Positions 40,331 to 55,515 are shown, numbered from the stretch's first letter. The stretch: DNA of 64,000 bases from Monodelphis domestica (GCF_027887165.1 NC_077235.1:5091378-5155377); one strand, 5' to 3'. A program made the numbers and translations. The notes: generated by a model not told the origin, from the sequence alone.

Positions 40331-41714
40331 CCAATAGGCAGCTCATAATGCTTACATCTGAAAAGGGAGGAACAAGAACACTTGGCATTGGAATAGGCAT
40401 ACATTCTAGGCAAGGGCTGGGATGGGGAAAGTAGCTGCTTGACAGTTCAGTTTACAACAAATCTCAAAATACACACAAAATAAACAATTTTCTTTTACAA
40501 GATTTCAGTTTTTACACTTATATTTAAGGATGACATTAACTTTGCACTGCTTACAGAAAGTATTGAAACCAAAGTGACAAGTACTCAAAGACTACATGTA
40601 GATTTTTCAAGAGTAGCCCATGATGCCAAGCTGCCATCGAGATGAACACACCTGACTTCTCCTTTCCTCATTGTTAGGCTCAGAAGCTAAGGTTTCATCT
40701 TAAACAGATAGGCTTTCTCTAATTGCTTGTGAAACTGAGGCAGTGAGGTCAGGAAAAGGGCATTCTTAATGAATGAAACCCAATCGATAAGACTCATTGA
40801 CCCCTTGGAAAGCCTGAAGGAAAACCAGAATCCCTAAACCATGACTTGACAGCCCTGTGGTTGCTTTCCATGGTCCCAATTTGGTCAGCTCTAGTCTTAA
40901 GAGGAGCACAGGTGTGCCAAATTCACCCCCCCCATTGCATTGGATTGTGTCTATGGGAGTGGTTGGGCCTTGCAAAGGACAAGATGGTATCCCTGATGGT
41001 TGAAGCAAGGTCTCATCAATTTCAATCCTCCCTTCCTTGCCTTTGGTTGGAGTTGGGTATTGGGGTGGGGGGAGTGGCACCTCTCAGCCAGGCTGGTTTG
41101 CTCAAGCAGAGCCTACTGAGCACAGAAAGCTGCTGGTGTACATCACTGTGTGCCTGTAACAGACTGACTAGCCATGCTGAAAGAAGATCAGTATCTCTTC
41201 TGGGTTGACCCAAACAGGGGCTGCTGGGAAAACATTTTGAGTGTTCTATCAACCAGTCCTGCTGACTTAGTTCTCTTCTCAGGGAATAAATCTTTGCCAT
41301 CTAGCTCCTCTGTATCTCTGAGATCACAGTGGTAATAACCTTCATGATTCCAGGAAGAGACTAGGTGAGAGCAGCCCCACTGAAAACTCTGTTCTTTTTA
41401 TGGGCCTCAATTTGAAGGCAGTCTTTGAAACGACAGCCTGGCTGCTCTTTGCCCTTCTCTTGATCTTCCTGGCTGAGAAATTAGACTCACAGAGGATGGA
41501 AAATAGCATCTTATTGAAAGAGGAGAAACATTTCTGGAACCCATTTGGAGAATTTTTGAAGCAAAAGACTCCTGGGAAGGAATTGGCTATTAGCTACCAA
41601 TTTGAATGCTACTGCTGGTTTCAAGTTCTTTTGTTCTTTTATTTCTGTTTTAACAAAAAACAAAAGCAAAATAAATTACTGGGGAGGGGATAGTTTTGGT
41701 CACCAATACTATAT

Positions 41715-41870
41715 ACCTGAGGCAACATGGTGTAGTGTAAAGAGTGCTGGATTTTAGCATCATAGGACCAGGGTTCAGATTCTGATTCTCTTCCTGTGTG
41801 ACCTTGGACTAGTCTCTTCTCTCTTAGTCTCAGTTTCTGCCTCTGACCCTCCTTCCAGTTCTCGATCTGA
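41715..41870 (+). repeat. MIR-like SINE
   Basis: Forward MIR block order: 'caacatggtgtagtgtaaag', 'tggattttagcatcatagg', 'ccagggttcagattctgatt', 'tgtgaccttgga' and 'tctcagtttctgc'. Confidence 0.7.
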
Positions 41871-43159
41871 GATCTCATCAGTGTGGGCATTCTTTATAAT
41901 CCTTTACATTTGAGCTCATCTTGTGCAATCATTTTGCTCTATCCTCCTAGAACCTGAAACAAAGCCAGAGCTTTGTAGTCAACAGAAGAGAATGTCTGGG
42001 GTCATTGACCCACAATTAGAATGTCAATTTGAATAATTTAGAAACTACCAAGGAGATCATTTGGGATTTTCTTGAGCACTGTAGGCCATCAATGAGTTGT
42101 AGAAACATGCTGTGATAAGGTGTTTCACCAGCAGCTCACCCAGCCCTGGACATGGCACGCTGGTTACAACAGCTTTCCTGGGTACCTACCTGCTTGCTAG
42201 ACTTCAGACTTACGTGAATGCTTTGGAATCTTTTTTTGGGAAGCAAAGGAAAGCCTACCTGGGCTTCAAATGGCCTGAAAAAATGAACTTGGGGAATAAA
42301 AAGCCCTGGTGATTTGCCAAGTCCCTGCCTGGTCCAGATGCCAGCACTTTGTCTGCCAGGGGAGTCCCCTTGAGGCACTGCTCACTTATGCCTCTGGGGT
42401 TGCCTACTTTGGGGATGACTTTCAGAGGATTCCAAGAACAGTCTTGTTTCTTGCAAGCCTTGCCTCCTTTTGGATCCAAACTCTATCTCTATACTCCTTC
42501 CCCATCTTATCTCCCAAATGTCACAGGATGACTTTTGGTCTTTTCCAAAAATTAGCTCATTCCCTTCACAGGCTGGAGGGCTATTATCAAAGAGGAGTCT
42601 AGACCTACTTGCAGCACTTGATTACTCAAGAAGTATTTATAAAGTGTCTACTATGTGCCAGGTATCAGGAGCAGGGGCACAAGCAGAATTTGGGAATACT
42701 GAGGAGGACACCTTCTGGTTGGTCAAATAGCTGCCATGTTCTGGGATATCTCTTACAAAAATTAGGCTTGTTGCCATATAAAACAGTGCCTTATTAATTA
42801 ATGTATAATGTATGAAGCAGAGATGGGTTTTCAATGCTGGCTTTGAAAATAGGATACTGACTTTCTGGAGAGTTGGATTTTTAGAAACATTCCTTGGTCC
42901 TCCATTTCCTTAATTCCTCCTCCTACTGTAGTATATACAATACTGACCTTTTCTTCTGAGATTCTTCTAATTGACAAATACTGAAGCAGAGTGAGAGAAC
43001 TCACCACTGAGAAGGGCAGGATTCCCCATGACATCTTACCATGGGATCAGAATGTTGGAATGAGCAACTGTGGTTGCCAACAGCAAGAGATCACCATAAC
43101 TGTCATCTGAAGCCCAGCCCAGATCTCCTCTGATCTTTCATTCAATTTTAAATAGTCTT

Positions 43160-43348
43160 TTTTTCAAAATAACTTACCTTCCATCTTAGAATCAATACTG
43201 AAGAATATAGAGAGCTGTAAGGGCTAGGCAATGGGGGTTAAGTGACTTGCCCAGGGTCACACAGTGAGGAAGTATTTGAGGCCAGATTTGAACTGAAGAC
43301 CTCCCATCTCCAGGCCTGGCTCTCAATCCACTGAGCCCCCTAGCTGCC
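43160..43348 (-). repeat. Mar1-type SINE
   Basis: Reversed copy: 'cttaccttccatcttagaat', 'agggctaggcaatgggggtt', 'agggtcacacagtgaggaag', 'ccccctagctgccc'. Short flanks 'agtcttttt' occur on both sides. Confidence 0.85.
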
Positions 43349-44038
43349 CTGCTAAGCAGTCTTTTTGATCTGATGTCAGCATCAGTTTATAATGCAATAT
43401 TCCTGGCTTCTTCCCAAAGGGGGAAAAGATTTCCATCCTTGCCTCAACCCAAATTATTCTTTGTGGCCTCTCCAAAGACACGGGTTTCTTTTGGTTATTT
43501 AGAAGGCCTCCTTGCACAGTAGCACCCTCATCCCTGTCTCTGTCTGAGTGCCCTGTTCATGGCACCAGTTAAGACTGGTGACTCATGAGGGCTCACCCTC
43601 TCACCCGTGTGCTGGCAGAGGGTTGGCCAGCTTAGGCCTCACCAACCACAGCCCATGCCACCCATGCCTTGGTCTACTGTCTCGGTATGGAGAATTTGAT
43701 GCCCAGAGATTGGAATCTGGGAGCCACATAGTATGGCCTGCTGAGCCTAGATGCATCTCAGATCCTTGCAGGGAGAGAATTCATGCTTCAGCTTGGTCCA
43801 ACTGAGTCAGCATTGTCAGAAGAGCCTTTTGGCCATGTACATTGCATGGCTGTTACATATGTCCAGACAAAGACATTAATCACATGTGGATCAAGCTCTG
43901 GCCTTTTCCCTAAATCACTACTATTCATTCATGCCATGAGGGGCAGCCAAGTTTGGACTGTTCTCTAGGCCACGAGGCTAACCCACTGCACTTTAAATAT
44001 TCAAATTCTTAATATGTACATGGCTCTCAAGGGCCACT

Positions 44039-44041
<3 letters not shown>

Positions 44042-44070
<29 letters not shown>
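44042..44070 (+). repeat. (AC)n microsatellite
   Basis: About 14 AC units between 'taaa' and 'aaagtgcac', in the presumed TRPC5 3' flank. Confidence 0.95.
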
Positions 44071-44072
<2 letters not shown>

Positions 44073-46985
44073 GTGCACAGCTTACACTGTTAGGAAAAGA
44101 AAGCAGAGTATAGACTGAGCATGAGAGGATAACAGAAAGGGCAAAGACACCAGAGCATCGAGGGCAGGCTGAGTTTGAGGGCCTACAGTGCCTGGGCTAG
44201 CTGGGGATGGATTCTTGCTTGGAATTCTTCCCTTTGCAATACTCTCCGTGCCAGTTTGACAGGAACTCCTTCCTCACCTGACCCAACCTGCAGCACCTTC
44301 ATGGCAATCCTAGGCCACATGGCAGCACTACCTAGTCACATCCCGGGCATGTAGGAAGGCCGGAAGACTCACGCTTCGGTTTCATCATGAATGCTAGTCG
44401 AAAGTTATGGGTGCTTGGGTGTTTGTTTCTGTTTTCCAGGTGAGGCCCTTGTTTCTAACCTGAGAACTTTCAGGTTTTTTCTTTCAAAATAGACTCCACT
44501 CCCCAGAAACACTTGTACTTGTCTGAGAATGACTTCCAAGCTGCTTTTTTCCAGTGGAAGGTCACACTTTCCCTTCTACCCTCTCTCTCAACAAAAGAGC
44601 CCACCAGTGATCAGCTAAAGGGGCTGAAGACCCATGATGGGAGGGAGAGTGCCACTTGGACAAAACAAAGTGAGGCATCAATAAACTACTTGGGCAGAAA
44701 TACAGTGTTAGAGCACCTAATGGCAGCTTCTCCATCAGCACAGTGGGGGTTGGGAACACAGAAATCATCCAAGCCAAAGAAATCATTGTGTGGTGGTCAA
44801 AGAAGGTGGACGTGTGCACTGACTGGACTGATTGGTTGTCTTGAATCACACTCTGGGGTGCTAGCTCGAGCCCGTGGGGGCCCTTTGGCTGGTGCCCCAT
44901 GGAATGTGCACAGTACCAGCAATTGGAAAAGGGTTATACTTCCATACTTCCAGGTCTTTTTGTGAGGTGAGAAATCCAGTCTGGCAACACGTGAGCTCTT
45001 TAGAGGCCATGGTCTATCATTTTGTCTTTGTATCTCCGATGCTCGGTGTGTCACAGTGCCTTGCACATAGCAGGAGTTTCATAAATGCTCGTTGAATTGG
45101 ACTAGATTGGATGGGTGGAACAGATCTAGGTCAAGGTTCTGGGAAATGAAAGAACTTGGCAAAGGAGAGCCCGTTTCTCCCACAATTTAGCTCTGAAGAC
45201 CCTGGGTCGAGTTTTTGGGTGGTCACGATGCTCCCTCTAAGATCAGATGGAGTGGGTGCAGTGGAGGTTGAGTAGCAAAGGTCCCCCTGAACAGTATGGC
45301 ATAGTGGCAGCCTTTGGAGTCCTTCATGAACAGGAAGGACGCTGCTGTCATGGATTTGTCCCCACCTCACAGGAGGAGGGCCCTAGGCTAAAAAATGGCA
45401 GCCAGATGAATGCACCTTGCCTGAAAGAGTCGGAATTAGGACCCAGTAAGCCAGTGAAATGGGGACCTTCTCTAGGATGATGCATTTATGCTTGGAATTC
45501 TGCACCTCCCTCTGTGTGCCCCAGAGTACTGGCCGGAATTCGGGGAGGGTCCTCAGCAAGTGCCTCTTTGGACACAGATCAGTAGTTTTCTTTGGAGAGT
45601 TTTCAGCCTAATAGTGAGCTGTAGCTGTGATGCTAAGAAAGACTCCCCTTGGTAGAATACAAGCTCCTTGGGGGCAGGGACTGCTTCGACTTGTTTTCTT
45701 ATCTCCATTGTTGCCATGGTGTCGCTAACCTGGGAAGCAGGAAGACCCAGCTTCAAGGCCTCCCTCAGACCCATACTGGGCTGTGAGACTTTCCCCCTCA
45801 GTGTGCTAGGAGACTGTGATCAGAAGGAGCAATGGTTCCTTCAGCTGAGAGCTCCCTTTACCAGTGAAATCACAGGGCTGTGTCCTGCCCTTATTCCCGT
45901 CCCTAGTGCAAGGCCACACAGGTTCTCAAGAGATGCCCATTGAATTGAACAAAGCCCTTTCTTTCACACTCGGCCTGTGAAGCAACCAGAGCAGGTCTCA
46001 TTGTCCCCACTGAGGCTTAGACTCGCCAGAGCTCCACGCAGCCAGAAGCCATTGGGTGCCTGTAATAATAAGCCCAAACTGAACTCGGGTCAGAGAAGAG
46101 ATGAGCAGGGAGGTGAAGTAAGCTTCTGAGTCCTTAGTGTGCAAGGAAAGTGACTGAACGTTATGTAGTCGTTTGGGGGTTATTTCATAGCAGGGAGCAG
46201 AATATGCTTTTGTGTCGTTAACATTTGGATCTGGAGTAGCTATTTTTAGCTCTAAATTTTGTGACAGGTCTCTAACATTTGGCCAATCTGTGGAACTCTA
46301 AAACAAACCCGAATCCAGCTGGATCACACCTGCCCTGGGAGCAGGGTGGGTATTGCTGGCTTTGGTTTAGAATGTGGTTCTGGGAAGAAACTGACCCTTA
46401 GCGGATCTCCAACCTTCATCCCTGGGGATGGTGGCAATGCCAGTAGGGGCAGTGAAATTGAAGCACTTGCCATCTCCTATCTTCTGTCAACCCTAACCTA
46501 ATTGGTGAGAACTTTGAGTTTGCCCACATATACGGCCTTAGGGTTGAAGAGAAAACACTTGACTCTCCAGTTGTCAGGAGGACATAGACTTGGGGCTTTC
46601 CTCAGTTACTGATCCATCCACACAGCCCCCTTGGAAAAGAATGGAGAGCAAGATCTAGGTGTCCCTGGTTTATCAGCCACAGGCAGCTGAAAGAAGGCTG
46701 TGCTTTTCTCTTCCAAACTTGTGTTCCCGGCCTTGGATACAGGGGCCATAGATTGGGATTTTGTACCATCGATCAGAATGGGAAAGATAACTCGAATCTG
46801 TTGCTCAGAGTCAATCTGCCTGTTAGGAGCACTGTATCTGGGCTAATGGAAACCTTGCCATTAATAGCGAAGCCAGGGCCATTGGTAGAGCTCCTCGTAC
46901 CTTCCATGAGAGCATTTGTTAGTTGTGTTTGGGGGCAGCTACCACTGTGGTCGGACCCCTTGGAAGAACCGTAGGCCTAGTGATT

Positions 46986-47015
46986 GTACACACACACACA
47001 CACACACGCACGCGC
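46986..47015 (+). repeat. (CA)n with CG transitions
   Basis: About ten CA units passing into 'cgcacgcgcat', a second short alternating purine-pyrimidine tract. Confidence 0.9.
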
Positions 47016-48618
47016 ATATGGGCCTCTCACCCCAGAAGCTTTGTTGCAAAGTTTGAGAGCCCATCCTTCAGGTTCCTAATTCTCTGGTCCATTTTGTTCC
47101 TGCGTCTGAGTCTCCCTCTGAATTTGTACCTTTTGTTTGTCCTGTGTGGAGCTTCCTCAACTGTTAATCGTTAATGTGAAGAGAGAGGTACAGGGACTAA
47201 GAAGCAAATCCAATAGTATCAACTCCATAGGCAAAAAATAAGGGGGGAGAAGGGGATGTGGCCTCTCCCCGTGACTTACTAATATCTACAGACATTTAGA
47301 TGGCAGCTGTCCCAAAGCTCAGGTGTTTCTGGAGCCTTCACAAATGTTAGAGATCAAGGAGGAGACACAGAGGAAATCTTTGAGGCCAAGGCTATTGCAA
47401 CTCAGCCAAGCAGCAGCCAGTGGTCCTCATCTCAGAAATGATGGCTGCTTTGGACATGGGCACTCATCCAGTGGCCAGCTGTCGGCATGAGATCTACACA
47501 GCTTTCTTCCCTAAACAGCACACGGCAGTAGGAACTGCATCACGGCTATTCTCTGTGTCCAACTTAGTCAATCGGAGCCTTAGCTGCACCTAAGAAACGT
47601 TCTTACTGTAGCCTGGACTAGTTGAGCTGCAGCCACCCTGGCTGGGATCCCAAAGCACGTTCCTTGGTGTTGGTGTTGCTGATTTTTTTTATTCTGTCGT
47701 TTTTGTTTTCAGGAAATAGTCAATTAAATGACCCAGATACACTTTTTTAGATTTTTACACCTTGACAAGATCATTTTCGGATGATGGTGACAATCTTTGC
47801 CCCTCTCCCCAAGCCTGTGTTTTCATCTAGGAAAAGCTTTTGATTGCAATGAGTCTGAAAACTGCCCACAGGAAAGCGTCATGCTCGCCATTTGAGGAAC
47901 TGCAATCGTGTCAGAGTCTGGTAGTATGGGTGCTCTGACGGCAGCAAATTCAGAGTGTACCCAAGGACCTTCTCTGCCCACCTCGGTGCCTGATCGATGC
48001 TCCTCGTCCAGCACTTCAGACATTACTAGGCTCGGTTCACTGGAACACTCCAGCAAAGTCACATCTTAGTGAGGACAAAGGGGAGTCAGCCACAGTAGCT
48101 TCATGAGTGTTTGGTGGACTCTGCCAGGGAAGGTGCTGACCCTGCATTCTTGGCAGTCGTTCCCGTGAGTGACTGGCTCTGGTCAGCAGCCAAGTGAGAC
48201 AGCCTAAACCAGTGGCTAGTGGGACTTCACTCAGGAGCTCGTACACGATGGGATTTTGGTTTTGAGGTGAGAAGAGGAGAGAAGGAAATCTAGAGAACAT
48301 AAGGGCAAGGAACACAGAGCAAAGGGTTTGAAAGTACAGATGACCTGACCCCTATGCTCTGGGGCTCCTTAGTTAGTAACAAAGATGAGTCCAGCATCTA
48401 TAGATAGAAAATGGCAAAACCAAAACAAATTCATCAAACGTCAAAACTATAAGGAAATCTGAGTGAGTAGACATGAAAGCAGGTGGATGAGAGTATCATT
48501 TGGATTTCTTGGGGCTTCAAAGGAGTTATGATCTAGAGCCTCCTTCCGTACCCCACCTTCTCTAGCCAAGAAAGACAAACAGCCTGCCCACTTCTACGGC
48601 AGGTGTTGTGGGCTTAGC

Positions 48619-49398
48619 TCAAAGTCGAGTTGTAACATGCTCTTCCTGTCCATCCTTCCATTGGTTCATAAGCAAATCACAAGCCTCCCCCCATGAGTCA
48701 AACACATCCTCTGTGGAGTCAATCAGTTTGGAGTTGGATGTGCAGATGCTAGAAGCACAGTGGAGAGAACTGGAGGCTGCAAGAGGGCATTCACCACTCT
48801 GTCCAGCAGCCCTTGCACTTGGGCTGGGGGCACATGCACCCCCACCAAAGTCCGCTTCTGCGAGGTTGCTCTCACTTTTTGAGCAACTAGCCTCTCCCCT
48901 CTCTGGATCCATATGGGAATATCTGATATCTTGCCACATGTAGTGAGGCTGAATGATTCCATCTGAGATAGTGTACATCGGCTCAGCACTGGGCTCAGCC
49001 AGATGCCCATTCATCTTGGAGAACAAGAGACCCAGTCTCTTGAAAGACTCTTTCTTGGAACTTGACAGTTTCTGTATTGGATTGCTCATAAAGGAGTGCT
49101 TAGTTGACCCACTGGTTTTCGGCTTAACTTGAGGAGTAGTGGGGGCGGCAGTTGCACCACCAACATTCATCTTGGACATGGTTTTGATCAGGGTTGACAC
49201 GTTGCAGTCCTTTTTCTTGCCAGTTAGATTGAAAGAGACACTCTTGGATTTGGCCTTTTCCCCACCACTACCATCATTAGCATCATCCTTCTGGGAGATT
49301 TCAGTGCTACTTGTGGAAAAGCTCCTCCGTTGAGGTTTGCGATTGCCCAAGAGGTCAAGAACCTCATAACGAAAGCTGGAGATGTCCTGCTTTAATTC
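48619..49398 (-). CDS. TRPC5: TRPC5 last coding exon, cytoplasmic tail ending VTTRL
   Basis: TRPC5 is a receptor-operated, calcium-permeable cation channel of neurons, working as homotetramer or with TRPC1/TRPC4. The exon follows 'ccaccctag' on the reverse strand, starts [20 protein letters not shown], runs 259 codons and stops with TGA (48621-48619). Landmarks are [10 protein letters not shown], a basic Ser/Lys-rich stretch, [55 protein letters not shown] and [15 protein letters not shown]. The last five residues, VTTRL, are the PDZ ligand known in TRPC4/5 to bind NHERF and ZO-1 scaffolds. Compared with human TRPC5 from memory, the central part is diverged and the two ends are conserved. Exon phase is 0. 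Confidence 0.97.
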   Translation of the reverse strand, partial: ELKQDISSFRYEVLDLLGNRKPQRRSFSTSSTEISQKDDANDGSGGEKAKSKSVSFNLTGKKKDCNVSTLIKTMSKMNVGGATAAPTTPQVKPKTSGSTKHSFMSNPIQKLSSSKKESFKRLGLLFSKMNGHLAEPSAEPMYTISDGIIQPHYMWQDIRYSHMDPERGEASCSKSESNLAEADFGGGACAPSPSARAAGQSGECPLAASSSLHCASSICTSNSKLIDSTEDVFDSWGEACDLLMNQWKDGQEEHVTTRL

Positions 49399-49573
49399 CT
49401 AGGGTGGTAAGAAGAGTTGACATTTGTTGAGTCTTTTGGTAGTCCATTTTATAGAGGAAGACGCTATCTTGGAAAAGGGAAAAAACTGGCTCAGGGACAC
49501 TAAGCTAGGAAATGTCAGAAATAGATTTGAAATCCCAGCCTTCTTGACACCCAAACCATAGAAATCCCTAAAG

Positions 49574-50046
49574 GCAGTGATGGCAAACCTTTTAGAGATA
49601 GAGTGCTGCCCCTCCCCCACTGAGACCTAGTGCTGGGCCCACTTTACCATCTCCCCCCAACCCCTTCCTTACCCTAGACAGGGGAGGGAGGAAGTGCTCC
49701 CACTGGGCTGCTGGCTGGAAGGGTGGATGAAGTGAGGAATTTCCTCAGTGAGTGTAGAGAAGGAATGGGGAGTGGCTTGAGTGCTCTGTTCCCCTCCAGC
49801 TCTGCCACCTGTGAGCTGCCTACTTTACCCCTGTGCCCTCCCATTGGGCTGCTGGGCAGAGGGACAGGGGATGTGAAACAATGTCCTCAGGCATGGTGGA
49901 GAGGGGGAGGGGAACAGCTCCTCCCAAGTCCCTCTGCCTTTCTAGTAACAAACTCTTGTGGTCCAGAGGAGGCTGGAGCATGTCCCCCTCCCAAGAGCTC
50001 TCAGCTTGCCATCTTTGGCACCTGTGCCATATGTTCACCATTACTG
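49574..50046. mobile_element. Non-autonomous hAT-like DNA transposon
   Basis: The ends cagtgatggcaaacctttt (49574-) and the inverted cagtaatggtgaacatatg (ending 50046) are imperfect inverted repeats. The flanking octamers cctaaagg and ccctaagg agree at 6 of 8 places, the size of a hAT target duplication. No transposase frame is present. It lies in the TRPC5 intron between the last two coding exons. Confidence 0.65.
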
Positions 50047-50525
50047 CCCTAAGGAGTCTTGTGAGCTTGGTCATTCTGAGGACAGGGTGGGCCCTTAAGT
50101 AGCATTGTGAAATTGGAAAATTGGCCTTTGGTGCCTTTCTCCATCTCTTAGTAGCCCCTCTTTTCTCCTTTCTGGTGTCTAACTCTATTCTTGGTCTCCA
50201 CTAAGGTGTTAGCTTATGGCTATGTTCCCTTCCTAGGGGTATATGTCTTTCAGAAGGGAATCATGAAGACAGAAATGCATCTAACACTCAAAGGAATCAA
50301 TCATTAATGGAAGAATGTGATGGGTGGTGAAGAGTATTTTCGGGGGCAGAATGGAGTGAGGATGGTATTGGACAAGTGTCCTTCACTCAGTGCTGAACCA
50401 TAGACATTTTTGAGACACTGAGGATTCTAGTTGTGTCTTGCTGTACAGACAGGTCCAAACTTCAAGCATAGCTCAGAATATGGAGGAATAAGTTGGGCTC
50501 CAGGAGGTGAGGACAATTATTTTTA

Positions 50526-51387
<862 letters not shown>

Positions 51388-51959
51388 TTCAGCAGAAATC
51401 TGTTATGTCTTAGCTGCACTGGTCACACAGGTGAGTGGGGACTCCTCGAAGAGTATCAAGTGTCTCCTCCTTTTCCACTGCAGACAAGGATCCCTAAAGC
51501 AGCTTGTAAAATCAATCTCCTTCCCCCTGGACAAGGCTTACTCACTTTTTTCAAGTTCAACTCAAATGGGTCTCCCATGGCACTTAGCTCTACTGCTGTC
51601 CAATACACTTGACCAGGGAAGGTCTAGAGGCCTTCAAGTAAGTCTAAGAGCATGGTCAATGGGCCCTAGTAATTTGGGGCTTTGCAGGCCCTGAGTGTGA
51701 GTTGAAGTCCTGGTGGCTTGGTGGCTGGGAGGGTTCCTTGGTTTTACCTAGCCTAAGAATCCTGGGGAGTTGTCACTGGGCAGGGGAGAGAGCAAAAGGC
51801 TCTGGGGGGGAAAGCCCTGGGAAGAAACGCTGGAAGAATATATGGGTTAATGTTTTCATTTGGGTTCTGTATGCTTAGTGCCTAGCAGGGTGCCTTGAAC
51901 AGAGTATGGCCTTCAAAGTTTGTTGGATTGAACTGAATTGTTGTGGATTGCTGGATTTA

Positions 51960-52085
51960 GAGCTTATAGTTCCACCCTCTTATTTCATAAAAGGAATTGA
52001 GTTTCAGAGAGGGGAAGAAAGGGATTTTCCTGAGGGTCCACAGGCAGCAAGTGGCCAAATTGGCCTTTGAACCCAGATTCACTGA
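51960..52085 (-). repeat. MIR-like SINE fragment
   Basis: Reversed blocks: 'tttcataaaaggaattgagt', 'cacaggcagcaagtgg' and 'tttgaacccagattcactga'. An L2/MIR-tail phrase 'gtgcctagcagggtgcctt' lies just upstream (51,878-51,945). Confidence 0.55.
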
Positions 52086-52567
52086 CTAAATCCCAAGCTC
52101 CTCTTCTACTCTCGATAGTTGCCAGTGCTGGTTTCCTACAGCATGCAGGGAGAATGTCTTATCAGAATTTGGTGTTGCTTCTTCCCTTCCTCTCCCCACC
52201 CCAGCCCCCATCCTGGATGCTGAGCCGAGAGTGTGCTTTAAAACTGTTGAGCAGATGCCTCCACCCATCCACCCATCCCCCTGCCTTCTGACCCAGCGTA
52301 GTGTCACCTAGACCACCCTAGCAAGGTCAGTCAATGCTTACTCTGTGGTCTGGGCACCCATATACAATGGGTGAAGCCCTATCCTCCCTCAAGTGCTCAT
52401 ATTCTCATGCATTCCATTTTCATTGACCCATATAGAAGTCAGTTTGAAACTGCCCAACCAGAGGAGGTCCCCAGCTGTCCGGTCCACTTGGAGCCCAAGA
52501 TGAGCCCACAACCTGCGGGAGCTGGTCAGGAGCTCTTGTCACGCTGCCAGATGTTATAGGGCCTTAC

Positions 52568-52609
52568 CTGGTAATTCTGATTTTGAATCAGGCTATCAGC
52601 ATGGCGTTC
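52568..52609 (-). CDS. TRPC5: TRPC5 coding micro-exon, 14 residues
   Basis: A 42-bp phase-0 exon between reverse-strand 'gattctag' and gtaaggc, encoding ERHADSLIQNQNYQ. It joins NLKTFT upstream and EVIRNLVKR downstream, as in TRPC5 of other mammals. Skipping it would keep the frame and remove 14 residues. Confidence 0.95.
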
Positions 52610-52717
52610 CTAGAATCACAAATGAACAGGAGCATTATGCCAGCAGCCCCCTTTCCCCCCAACATTGCCAGGTTCTTCCCCAAGGCCTAGGCATGTCTTA
52701 CTGCTACAGAAAGTTTA

Positions 52718-54229
<1,512 letters not shown>

Positions 54230-54273
54230 CTCCCTCCCTCCCTCCCTCCCTCCCTCCCTCCCTCCCTCCCTCC
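54230..54273 (+). repeat. (TCCC)n microsatellite
   Basis: About eleven perfect TCCC units between 'ccatgt' and 'atgaacttg'. Confidence 0.95.
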
Positions 54274-54999
54274 ATGAACTTGCTGTTTTGGGATCAGGTG
54301 ATTTTTTTTTTTCATTTAGCACACACATTTAGATGTTTAGATCACCCACTAGGGTGATCAGTGCTGGGGTATTTGTTCCTGGCAAAGGAATTCCTTTTAG
54401 ATTTTGCTCTTTTCTGAGCTGTCATAGTCATGGGCAGCTGAGAATTCTGGAGGGGGACTTTACCACGAAAAAGTGGTGTCATACATGATATGACCTGCCC
54501 TCGCGTGCTGAAGCCTGGTAACTGCTCTCAGTGCCCAGGCTGTCTGTGAGCCCTGGACTTAATCCTCTGTCCCTCGAGATCGGCAGTGGAGTGTTTCAGG
54601 CTAACTTTGATCCAGATCTTTCAATCTACTCTTTCGGGAAGTGTCACTTGGCAATCGTGGTACAGGGCAGGTGGTATGGGGCAATAAGGCCCACGTCAAG
54701 ACAGGGCTTGTGTTGAGTTGTGTCCAGGTGTCCTTCCTTCTCCTTTCCTGTGCCTGAGTGGTGCCATCTTCTTGAGCTTCTGCTTCTGCCTTCTGAATAG
54801 GGATGTTTTATGATGGGGCATTTCATGGCAGGTGGTGAGGGAGTGCCAGGTAACTGAGCTAAGAAAGTTGTATCCAAAGAAGCCTCATCCATCTGGGCTG
54901 CTCTTGGAGGAAAGAGGAAATTTAGCCTAGGAGAAAAGAGCCAAGTCTGGAACATTGACACTGACCAGTTCCCTGGGGGCTGCCAAACAGGACCAAAAC

Positions 55000-55250
55000 T
55001 TTTTGTTGTTTAATTGGTTTTTAGTCATGTCCCCATTTCATGCATGACCCCATTGAGGGGTTTCTTGGCAAAGACAGGGGAATAGTTTGCCATTTCCTTC
55101 TCCAGTTCATTTGACAGATGAGGAATTGAAGCAAACAGGGTTAAGTGACTTGTCCAGGGCTACACTGCTAGTATGTGTGTAAGGTTGTATTTGAACTCAT
55201 GAAGATGTCTTCCTGATTCCAAGATTAGTGCTCTCTGTACTGTCAGGGTA
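55000..55250 (-). repeat. tRNA-derived marsupial SINE
   Basis: Reversed copy of the family at 14,035 and 18,535: 'ttttagtcatgtccccattt', 'ggggtttcttggcaaagaca', 'gccatttccttctccagttc', 'gtatttgaactcatg'. Confidence 0.78.
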
Positions 55251-55328
55251 AACTCAGGGCTGGAGGAGAGTTAGTAAAAGTTGGACCAAGAGTGAACCTA
55301 GACTTTCTGCAGTTCTGAACCTGGAGTC

Positions 55329-55515
55329 TATGAACTTGTTTTTTAGTTTGTTTTAAACCCTTACCTTCTGTCTTAGAACCAGTACTAAATATTGGTTTCC
55401 AGACAGAAGAAGAAGGGCTAGGAAGTAGGGTGCTAAATGACCTGCTCAGAACCTTCCATCTCTAGACCTGGCTCTATCCACTGAGCCACGTAGCTGCCCC
55501 TGTGAACTTGTTTTG
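55329..55515 (-). repeat. Mar1-type SINE with internal deletion
   Basis: The reversed copy lacks the usual 'gggtcacacagctaggaagt' section (jump from 'gacctgctcag' to 'aaccttccatctctag'). The flanks tatgaacttgtttt and tgtgaacttgtttt mark the duplication. Confidence 0.8.

Larger units (their letters stand above)
40306..48618 (-). other. TRPC5: Repeat-poor region, possible long TRPC5 3' UTR
   Basis: From the TRPC5 stop down to the AATAAA at 40,325-40,330 there is no gene frame. There are few interspersed repeats: a Mar1 SINE at 43,160, MIR/L2 scraps at 41,715-41,870, 42,615-42,690, 45,040-45,110 and 45,660-45,730, and CA runs at 44,042 and 46,987. An A/T-rich, UTR-like stretch lies at 40,450-40,620. 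Either the whole block is 3' UTR, or only 47,690-48,618 is and the rest is downstream. Confidence 0.4.
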
